Positions 31,231 through 36,992 of a stretch of 36,992 nucleotides of DNA are shown here, one piece after another. Source of the stretch: JAVKBW01 sp964352715 (GTDB lineage Bacteria; Pseudomonadota; Alphaproteobacteria; UBA8366; Aestuariispiraceae); NCBI GenBank assembly GCA_964352715.1, contig CAYGSU010000040.1, positions 1 through 36,992 of the forward strand, given 5' to 3'. Positions within the stretch are counted from its first letter, which is position 1. Each line of letters starts with the position of its first letter. The notes under the pieces are model-generated. The model searched no databases. It worked only from the letters and a program-made list of their open reading frames with translations, and had not been told where the DNA came from. Made by a program: the position numbers and the translations under genes.

Positions 31231-31262
31231 ACCGCGCCCGACCCTGCAAGGCCGGACGCGGT
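31231..31262 (-). terminator. Rho-independent terminator of dksA
   Basis: On the gene strand ACCGCGTCCGGCC pairs with GGTCGGGCGCGGT around a 6-base loop (13 pairs including two wobbles), directly followed by TTTTCGTTT. It lies 31 bases past the dksA stop. Confidence 0.8.
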
Positions 31263-31292
31263 CATCTAAAATACTGTCAGATTGTTAGCGGA

Positions 31293-31772
31293 TCAGTCGT
31301 CGCGGCGCGTGCGTTCCTGCCGTTCGTGACGCTCCTGGGCCTCAAGGCTCAGGGTCGCGATGGGGCGCGCATCCAGACGTTTAAGAGAAATCGGCTCGCC
31401 GGTTTCCTCGCAATAGCCGTATTCGCCATCCGCGATCCGTTGCAAGGCCGAATCAATCTTGGAAATGAGCTTTCTTTCCCGGTCCCGCGTCCGCAATTCG
31501 ATCGCGCGGTCGGTTTCCATGCTGGCCCGGTCCGTAAGATCAGGCTGGGCCAGGTTTTCCTGCTGAAGACTTTCCAGTGTTTCCGAAGATTCCCGCAGCA
31601 GATCGTCGCGCCATGCCAGCAGCTTGCGCCGGAAATATTCCTGCTGCTGCGCATTCATGAATTTTTCTTTGGCGGTCGGTTTGTAGTTCTGCGGCAGCAT
31701 GGTCGATGCAAGCGCACCGTCAGCGCCGGACTTTTTCTTCGAATTACCTTCGGTACGACGACCTGTAGCCAT
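31293..31772 (-). CDS. dksA: RNA polymerase-binding transcription factor DksA (degenerate zinc finger)
   Basis: A 159-residue DksA: a coiled-coil protein that enters the RNA polymerase secondary channel and works with ppGpp. The two tip aspartates are conserved as D78 and D81 (PDLTDRAS). Only one of the four zinc-finger cysteines remains (C121, YGYCEETGEPISLKRLDARP); the others are T124, S142 and A145. This degenerate type is common in alphaproteobacteria. A GGGAG site lies before ATG 31772, which fixes the start against a longer reading to 31880. It lies between two flagellar operons. Confidence 0.95.
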   Translation of the reverse strand: MATGRRTEGNSKKKSGADGALASTMLPQNYKPTAKEKFMNAQQQEYFRRKLLAWRDDLLRESSETLESLQQENLAQPDLTDRASMETDRAIELRTRDRERKLISKIDSALQRIADGEYGYCEETGEPISLKRLDARPIATLSLEAQERHERQERTRRDD

Positions 31773-31828
31773 AAAACGCTCCCACAAAAGAGGTCGAACT
31801 CGATGGGGCAACACATTACCCGGCGCGG

Positions 31829-31857
31829 TGTATAGAGAGCGTGAGCGTGAAACACAA
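31829..31857 (-). promoter_or_regulatory. Probable dksA promoter
   Basis: On the gene strand TTGTGT (31857-31852) and TATACA (31834-31829) are separated by 17 bases, about 57 bases before the dksA start codon. This is the best sigma-70-like match in the window. Confidence 0.55.
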
Positions 31858-31964
31858 TTGTTTTTTTGGGCCAATCGCATTTCCCGGTAGCGCCGGGTGT
31901 GATGAATGCAACTCTTTAGAAAGTCAGCGAATTTTGAACAATACGGGCGGACTTCAGGGCCGGC

Positions 31965-32408
31965 CTAACGCTGGTGATGCTTCGCCAGCTCGACCAGGGC
32001 GCGCAGTTCGATTTCCTCGATGATTGACGCCAGAACCGGGTCGCTGGCGTTTTCCTTCTGCTTTTTCATGCTGTCGGCCAGGGTCTCCAGCCGATCGGCA
32101 GGAATCGCTCCGGCCAGCAATCCATTGCGGATATCCTCCAGACGGTCGAGAACCGAATGGCCCCACTGACGGGCCCGTCGATCCTTCTCGCCACCCTTCT
32201 CTTCCGTCGCATCGCCGACTTCCTGAAGCGCCAGCAGCGAATCGAGCGAACTGACCGGACCGGCCGAAACCGCAGAGGACGATGCGCCGATCTCATCGAC
32301 CGGATCGCCCAGCGCGCTCGAGAAAGATGGACCGCCGCCCTTCTTCGCCTTGGACGCTTTCTTGGTCGCACCGACGGCGCCTGAAGATTTGGGACCCTGA
32401 ACTTTCAT
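31965..32408 (-). CDS. fliX: Flagellar assembly regulator FliX
   Basis: A 147-residue protein with a basic, Gly/Ser/Lys-rich N-terminus and a conserved helical C-terminal half (about 80-145) with VLDRLEDIRNGLLAGAIPAD, DPVLASIIEEIELRALVELAKH. These match FliX, which in Caulobacter couples basal-body assembly to FlbD-dependent sigma-54 transcription and helps P-ring assembly. It is divergent from flgI, the same arrangement as in Caulobacter. Confidence 0.92.
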   Translation of the reverse strand: MKVQGPKSSGAVGATKKASKAKKGGGPSFSSALGDPVDEIGASSSAVSAGPVSSLDSLLALQEVGDATEEKGGEKDRRARQWGHSVLDRLEDIRNGLLAGAIPADRLETLADSMKKQKENASDPVLASIIEEIELRALVELAKHHQR

Positions 32409-32448
32409 ACCACCATCCTATCGCGTGTTCGGGCCCGCGAAAACCGTC

Positions 32449-32487
32449 TTCCGGCAGTTTGCACCGTTCCGGCAACCTGTTCCGGCA
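32449..32487. promoter_or_regulatory. Three TTCCGGCA repeats upstream of the flgI promoter
   Basis: TTCCGGCA occurs at 32449-32456, 32467-32474 and 32480-32487, all in the same direction, 93-131 bases upstream of the flgI -24 element and within 80 bases of the fliX start. The position suits an enhancer for an FlbD-type activator, possibly also controlling fliX. Binding is inferred. Confidence 0.45.
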
Positions 32488-32579
32488 GAAATTTCCGTAC
32501 CGACCGGGAATGCCACAACCCGGCCAAGCAGTCATATATTTTATTGATAAATTTCAATGAGTTAAAGCCCCATCAAAAC

Positions 32580-32594
32580 TGGCACGATCTTCGC
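32580..32594 (+). promoter_or_regulatory. Sigma-54 promoter of the flgI operon
   Basis: TGGCACGATCTTCGC keeps GG-N10-GC and differs from consensus by TCGC for TTGC at -12. The preceding ATCAAAAC matches the flgF promoter context. The flgI GTG start lies 41 bases past the -12 element. Confidence 0.75.
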
Positions 32595-32634
32595 TAATAG
32601 ATACGGCGAGAGAGTAGATTTGAGGAGCGATGGC

Positions 32635-33816
32635 GTGAATTCCGTTTTAGGTACCCAAAACTGGCAAGAAAATCCGTCGCATCGGTCAATCGGTCACACG
32701 ATTACGACCGTCGTCAACGCGCTGTTGATTGTCGCCACGATCCTGCTGGCAACGACCAGCCAGACGAATGCGCAGTCCCGGATCAAGGACATCGTCGACT
32801 TCGAAGGCGTTCGCGACAACCTTTTGATCGGCTACGGTCTGGTTGTCGGTCTGAATGGAACGGGTGACGGCCTCGGTGGAGCGATTTTCACACGTGAAAG
32901 CCTGATCGGCATGCTGGAGCGTCTTGGCGTCAACGCCCGGGACGACAGCCTGGATACGGCGAATGTCGCCGCCGTCATGGTCACGTCGGTTCTGCCGCCG
33001 TTTTCCCGCCAGGGCACGCGCATCGACGTTCAGGTATCGGCGCTCGGCGATGCGTCCAGCCTTCTCGGCGGCACCCTGCTGGTCACCCCGCTGGTCGGCG
33101 CTGACGGTGAAATTTACGCTGTCGCCCAGGGCAACGTCGCGGTCGGCGGGTTTTCCGTCCAGGGTGCGGCGGAAACGGTCATCAAGGGTGTGCCGACCAG
33201 TGCGAGGATCGCCAACGGGGCCATCATCGAACGCGAAATTCCGTTCGCGATCGCCAATCTCGACAGCATGATGATCACCCTGCGCAACCCCGACTTCACC
33301 ACCGCGCGGCGCATCAGCCGGGCAATCAACGCCTTTGTCGGCCTGAACGCGACCGATGTGCTCGACCCCGGCACGGTGGAACTGAAAGTTCCGCAAAACT
33401 ATCAGGGCCGAATCGTCGAGCTGGTTACCGATATCGAACAGCTTCGCGTTGAACCTGACCAGGTGGCCAAGGTGGTGATCGACGAACAATCAGGCGTCAT
33501 CGTGATGGGTGAAAACGTGCGGATCAGTCAGGTCGCCATCGCGCAGGGCAATCTGACCATCAGGATCACCGAAACACAGCAGGTGTCGCAACCGCAACCG
33601 TTCTCCAATACAGGAACCACAGAGACCGTCGACCGCACTGAAATCGAGGTCGATGAAGGCGGCGACCGGCGGCTTACCGTGCTCAATCCGGGCGTCAGCC
33701 TGCAGGAGCTGGTGAACGGCCTGAACTCGTTGGGTGTCGGCCCGCGCGACATGATCACCATTCTGCAGGCGGTCAAGGCCGCTGGTGCACTGCAAGCCGA
33801 AATCGAGGTGATCTGA
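32635..33816 (+). CDS. flgI: P-ring protein FlgI
   Basis: A 393-residue periplasmic protein that forms the P ring. The signal peptide is long and ends near residue 46 (TNA|QS). The mature start SRIKDIVDFEGVRDNLLIGYGLVVGLNGTGDG is the strongly conserved FlgI N-terminus, and the ending NGLNSLGVGPRDMITILQAVKAAGALQAEIEVI is equally typical. I chose GTG 32635 because GAGGAG lies seven bases before it; a TTG at 32620 is in frame but would start inside that site. It overlaps flgJ by one base (TGATG). Confidence 0.96.
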   Translation: MNSVLGTQNWQENPSHRSIGHTITTVVNALLIVATILLATTSQTNAQSRIKDIVDFEGVRDNLLIGYGLVVGLNGTGDGLGGAIFTRESLIGMLERLGVNARDDSLDTANVAAVMVTSVLPPFSRQGTRIDVQVSALGDASSLLGGTLLVTPLVGADGEIYAVAQGNVAVGGFSVQGAAETVIKGVPTSARIANGAIIEREIPFAIANLDSMMITLRNPDFTTARRISRAINAFVGLNATDVLDPGTVELKVPQNYQGRIVELVTDIEQLRVEPDQVAKVVIDEQSGVIVMGENVRISQVAIAQGNLTIRITETQQVSQPQPFSNTGTTETVDRTEIEVDEGGDRRLTVLNPGVSLQELVNGLNSLGVGPRDMITILQAVKAAGALQAEIEVI

Positions 33817-34163
33817 TGGATAGCGCATCTCTCGGCGGCAGCATGGACGGTCTGGCGACATTCGCCACCCAACAGGCCGTGTCCGGCAATCCGGCGCTGC
33901 TCAAGCTGAAAAACGCGAAGTCGCCCGAACTGATCGACAAGGCGGCGAAGGAATTCGAATCCTTCTTCCTGTCCCAGATGCTCGACGAGATCTCCAGCGG
34001 CATTGAATCCGACGGCATGTTCGGCGGCGGTCATGGCGAAGAGGTGTTCAAGAGTTTGCTGAACCAGGAATACGGCAAGGCAATCGCCAACGCCGGTGGG
34101 GTTGGCATTGCCGACATGGTGAAATCCGAAATGTTGAGAATGCAGGAGCAATCTTCGATATGA
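33816..34163 (+). CDS. flgJ: Rod-binding protein, FlgJ N-terminal-domain type
   Basis: A 115-residue protein with only the rod-binding half of FlgJ: KAAKEFESFFLSQMLDEISSG and FGGGHGEEVFKSLLNQEYGKAIANAGGVGIADMV are the family motifs. The muramidase domain of enterobacterial FlgJ is absent, as usual in alphaproteobacteria, so peptidoglycan must be opened by another enzyme. It overlaps both neighbours, indicating tight coupling with flgI. Confidence 0.93.
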   Translation: MDSASLGGSMDGLATFATQQAVSGNPALLKLKNAKSPELIDKAAKEFESFFLSQMLDEISSGIESDGMFGGGHGEEVFKSLLNQEYGKAIANAGGVGIADMVKSEMLRMQEQSSI

Positions 34164-34594
34164 GTCCCGCACAAAAAGCCCAGAACCTGATTGGTGTTGT
34201 CACCCGTCTGACGGATCTGATCGAACGTGAAACCGAGATGCTGCACAGTCGCCCGAAATCGGCCGATCTTGCGGTCGTGGTGCAGCAAAAACAGCAGTTG
34301 TTCGCCGAATACGAAACGATGATCCGCGATCTCGGCGGTCTGGTCGGTCTTTCCGCCGAACTGGAACCTGCTTTGCGCGACGAACTTACCCACATCGCCA
34401 AACGGTTCGACGAGGCCATGCGCCAGAATGAACGCCGGCTCGACGCGATGGTTCGCGCCAGCCAGCGGATCATGGAAATCATGCGCGATGCCGCCCAGAA
34501 AGTATCGCAACCGATCGGCAGCTATAACGCCGCCGGCGGTGCGAGAGCCTATTCGGGCAAGGCCGTCGCGGTCGCCCTGAACGAAACGCTCTAG
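34160..34594 (+). CDS. FlgN-like export chaperone
   Basis: A 144-residue all-helical protein with the features of FlgN family chaperones: LIGVVTRLTDLIERETEML, VVVQQKQQLFAEYE and the C-terminal amphipathic run ERRLDAMVRASQRIMEIMRDA. The tail is Gly/Ala-rich. It sits directly before flgK, which FlgN-type chaperones bind along with FlgL. It overlaps flgJ by four bases (ATGA). The assignment rests on helix pattern and position. Confidence 0.78.
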   Translation: MSPAQKAQNLIGVVTRLTDLIERETEMLHSRPKSADLAVVVQQKQQLFAEYETMIRDLGGLVGLSAELEPALRDELTHIAKRFDEAMRQNERRLDAMVRASQRIMEIMRDAAQKVSQPIGSYNAAGGARAYSGKAVAVALNETL

Positions 34595-34629
34595 ACACAA
34601 TGGCAAGACCGTAACCGGAAAGAAATGCG

Positions 34630-36936
34630 ATGGGACTCTTAGCCGCTCTTGATGCCGCCGTCAGCGGGTTGAATGCGATCAACATCGCAACCAATACCGT
34701 TGCCAACAACGTCGCCAATGCGCAGAACCCCGACTTCAATGCGCTGAGCGCGGAATTTCAGGACCTGATCAACGGCGGCGTCATCGTCAACGAAATATCG
34801 CGCCGCTTCGACCTTGCCTTGCGCAACGACCTGCTGGCGGAAACCAATAGTGCCGCCGACCAGGAAGTGCGCAACAACCTGTTTACCCTGATCGAACAGG
34901 TACTGGGCACGATTTCCGGCGAAACCCCCCTGACCGATGCGGTCGAGGATTTCACCTCGGCCTGGAAGGCCTTTGAAGCAGCGCCGGAAAGCGATGCCGC
35001 GCGAACCGACCTGATCCTGACCGGCCAGACCATCACGGCGGAACTTGGAAGAATATCCTCCGGGCTGGACAATATCGCGAGCCAGTTCGCTTCCGATGCA
35101 AACAACACCGTTGACGAACTGAATGAACGACTGTTTGAAGTCAACCGGCTGAACAACTCGATCGTGCGCGAAAAAACCTCGTTCCGGCAGACATCGGATC
35201 TTGAGAACCAGCGCGATGCGGAACTGCTCAAGATCGCCGCAATCATCGACATCCGTGTTCTGGAACGGTCGGACGGAAGAGTTTCCGTCTACACGACCGA
35301 TGGGCTGGACCTGGTCGACGCCACGGCATCGGAATTCACCCTTAATCTCGGCGCGCAGACCCTGACCAAGACCGGCCGCACCGCAAACCTGCTCGACCGC
35401 CTGACGGACGGGCGACTGAAGGCCGAAATCGACGCGGTGCTACGCGATGCGGATTCGCTGTCCAGCACCACCAACGCGGTCGCACAGATCGAGAAGATCC
35501 GCAACCAGCTCGACGAATTCGCCTTTTCGCTGGTCGATACTTCGACCATCTTCGCCACCAGCGAAACTTTCGACGCCGAACGCGCCGTAGGCACCGTTAC
35601 CGTCGCCGCCGGTACGACACTGGCCTCGCTGGGCATGCAGGTCGGCGATACGTTCACGATTGCCGTCGGCAATGGCGCGGCATCGACTTTCACCGTTGGC
35701 GCCGGCGACACGGTCAACGATGTTCTGACCTTTCTGAACGCTGTCGATGGCGTCGCCGCCGCCATTGTCGGCAACGTGCTTGATATCCAGACCGCGCGCG
35801 GCGACCTCAAATTCACCAATATCGGCAATGAACCGCTTGTGCAGCTGGGCATTGCGACGGTTCAGGCCGGTGATCTTATCAACACCGACATCACAACCCT
35901 GGCCGAAGTCGATGCCGGTGACGTCATCACCTTCAATGTCGGTGGCAGCAACCAGACGGTCACCATCGCCGCCGGCGAAACCTACCTTACCCTTGCAGCC
36001 CAGATCGACGCCCTGACCAATATCTCGGCGCGCGTCGATTCCCACGGCCAGCTGCAGGTTCTGTCCGAGGCCGGCGACCTGACGATCACCGACACGACAG
36101 GCACCACGGCGTCCGGCATCAACCTTATCAGCGGCACCACCGAAACCTTCGAAGTCCGCGCCAATGACACCTTTTCCTATGCCTACAAGGTACAGGAATC
36201 GCTCGGCACGCTGGATATCGAGGGAACAGCGGATCTGACCTCAATTACCGGCATCACCAACGGCGATACCTTTGACGTAACCGTCGGCTCGACAACCACG
36301 ACGGTGACAATTTCAACCGGCGACAGCGCGGCCGATCTTGTCTCCACCCTGAATGACATCGCCGGCATACGGGCGCGGTTCGTGAACGGCAATCTGGAAA
36401 TCTCGACCGTTGCGGGAAACCTGACCCTCACAGATACCAACAACACGCCGCTGGACACGCTGGGGCTGACCGTCATTACAGGCGCACCGCAATCCGGCGA
36501 AGCCACCGACTTCTTTGAAGTCGAATCCGGCACCAGCGCCGATGCAAGCCGCATCAACATTCGCGTCAACGACACCATCGTCAACGGCCTGGAACTGCCC
36601 AAACAGCTTATTGCCACAGATGTGGTCAATGCGCTGGGGGGCAATGTGCTGAACATGCGCGGTTCAGGCGTTTCCTTCGACAACGAATCCTATGTCGGTC
36701 TGGCGGCGTCCATTCTGGTTGAAGTCACCCAGCAGGCCGGTGTCGCCAGCCGCGTCTTTGAGCGCTCCGAAGCATTGCGCCTTTCTCTCGAAAGTTCATT
36801 GCGCGGCAAGGTCGGGGTCAATGTCGACGAGGAACTGGCCCTGCTGACGCAGTTGCAGAACTCCTATGCCGCATCCGCCCGGGTTCTCAGCGTCATCGAC
36901 GAAATGCTGACCACCCTTGAAAACGTCATCCGATAA
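34630..36936 (+). CDS. flgK: Hook-filament junction protein FlgK with three-repeat insertion
   Basis: A 768-residue HAP1, roughly 200 residues longer than the commonest forms. The N-terminal rod-type helix (AINIATNTVANNVANAQNPD) and the C-terminal GVNVDEELALLTQLQNSYAASARVLSVIDEMLTTL helix are standard. The middle carries three related blocks at about 338-410, 425-501 and 543-617. Each has a D-x-[FI]-[TD]-[FIV]-x-VG start, a T-[VF]-T-[IV]-x-x-G-[DE] centre and an [LI]-x-[IV]-x-x-x-x-G-[DN]-L-x-[FIL]-T end, like flagellin/FliD IN motifs. These would form the surface-exposed domains. An incomplete ribosome site (AAAGAA) precedes the ATG. Confidence 0.95.
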   Translation: MGLLAALDAAVSGLNAINIATNTVANNVANAQNPDFNALSAEFQDLINGGVIVNEISRRFDLALRNDLLAETNSAADQEVRNNLFTLIEQVLGTISGETPLTDAVEDFTSAWKAFEAAPESDAARTDLILTGQTITAELGRISSGLDNIASQFASDANNTVDELNERLFEVNRLNNSIVREKTSFRQTSDLENQRDAELLKIAAIIDIRVLERSDGRVSVYTTDGLDLVDATASEFTLNLGAQTLTKTGRTANLLDRLTDGRLKAEIDAVLRDADSLSSTTNAVAQIEKIRNQLDEFAFSLVDTSTIFATSETFDAERAVGTVTVAAGTTLASLGMQVGDTFTIAVGNGAASTFTVGAGDTVNDVLTFLNAVDGVAAAIVGNVLDIQTARGDLKFTNIGNEPLVQLGIATVQAGDLINTDITTLAEVDAGDVITFNVGGSNQTVTIAAGETYLTLAAQIDALTNISARVDSHGQLQVLSEAGDLTITDTTGTTASGINLISGTTETFEVRANDTFSYAYKVQESLGTLDIEGTADLTSITGITNGDTFDVTVGSTTTTVTISTGDSAADLVSTLNDIAGIRARFVNGNLEISTVAGNLTLTDTNNTPLDTLGLTVITGAPQSGEATDFFEVESGTSADASRINIRVNDTIVNGLELPKQLIATDVVNALGGNVLNMRGSGVSFDNESYVGLAASILVEVTQQAGVASRVFERSEALRLSLESSLRGKVGVNVDEELALLTQLQNSYAASARVLSVIDEMLTTLENVIR

Positions 36937-36969
36937 CAGCCGGGGCCGCCCGATGACCCTGGTGCGATC

Positions 36970-36992
36970 ATGAAAACCGTTACCATCGGCGT
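36970..36992 (+). CDS. Start of the next gene, probably flgL (partial)
   Basis: ATG AAA ACC GTT ACC ATC GGC is the visible start, 33 bases after flgK, and the frame runs off the window. FlgL (HAP3) is expected here from the usual flgK-flgL order, but seven codons do not identify it. Confidence 0.35.

Noticed and set aside
32512..32526. Possible sigma-54 element facing fliX (TGGCCGGGTTGTGGC on the gene strand)
   Set aside because: Keeps GG-N10-GC but matches poorly at -12 and overlaps GC-rich sequence; fliX in Caulobacter is not sigma-54 dependent. Not strong enough to list.
1..36992. CRISPR arrays, insertion sequences, tRNA or rRNA genes, prophage genes
   Set aside because: None seen: no regularly spaced repeats, no transposase or integrase frames, no cloverleaf or rRNA sequences in the gaps.

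Overview
The window is a GC-rich chromosomal segment of an alphaproteobacterium, most likely a Rhodospirillales-type bacterium. The evidence is a full-length CckA cell-cycle kinase, FliX (an alphaproteobacterial flagellar assembly regulator), a DksA with a degenerate zinc finger, a MotE/MgtE_N-type motility protein, a DUF2336-type protein, and a GTTC-N7-GTTC LexA box in front of recA. Translation starts are mostly ATG with some GTG, and many genes overlap by ATGA, GTGA or TGATG.

Left part (1-9.2 kb): the tail of a VOC/glyoxalase-like gene; a CoxE-type VWA protein; a divergent DUF2336-type protein; then a leftward, tightly packed operon encoding a class II aldolase/adducin-like protein, a crotonase-fold protein, a CaiB/BaiF CoA-transferase, a MoxR AAA+ ATPase and a GNAT acetyltransferase. 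Upstream of this operon, on the same strand, lie alaS and recA. recA has an SOS box next to a plausible promoter.

Right part (10.7-37 kb): a flagellar supercluster. A leftward operon runs flgB-flgC-fliE-fliQ-fliR-flhB-cckA from a clear sigma-54 promoter. Rightward from the same AT-rich intergenic region are a stand-alone FlhB C-terminal-domain protein, a small acidic protein of unknown function, fliO and fliP. A second leftward set runs fliL-fliM-DUF6468/PflI-like-motE-like-motB-like (without the proton-binding Asp)-motB-giant periplasmic TPR protein. Rightward again, from a sigma-54 promoter, come flgF-flgG-flgA-flgH; then leftward dksA and fliX; then, from a third sigma-54 promoter, flgI-flgJ(rod-binding domain)-flgN-like-flgK and the first codons of a further gene.

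Together the flagellar genes cover the export gate (FliOPQR/FlhB), rod (FlgB, C, F, G, FliE), L and P rings (FlgH, FlgI, FlgA), the switch (FliM), stator-side components (MotB, MotE, FliL) and the first hook-filament junction protein (FlgK). No motA, fliF/G/H/I/N, flhA, hook or flagellin gene is in view. The least-explained part is the motor-side module at 18.66-24.9 kb: two MotB-type membrane proteins, a MotE-like protein and a 1,199-residue periplasmic repeat protein. It resembles in logic the MotB/MotC/MotE set of rhizobia but is built differently. No mobile elements, CRISPR arrays, tRNA or rRNA genes were seen.
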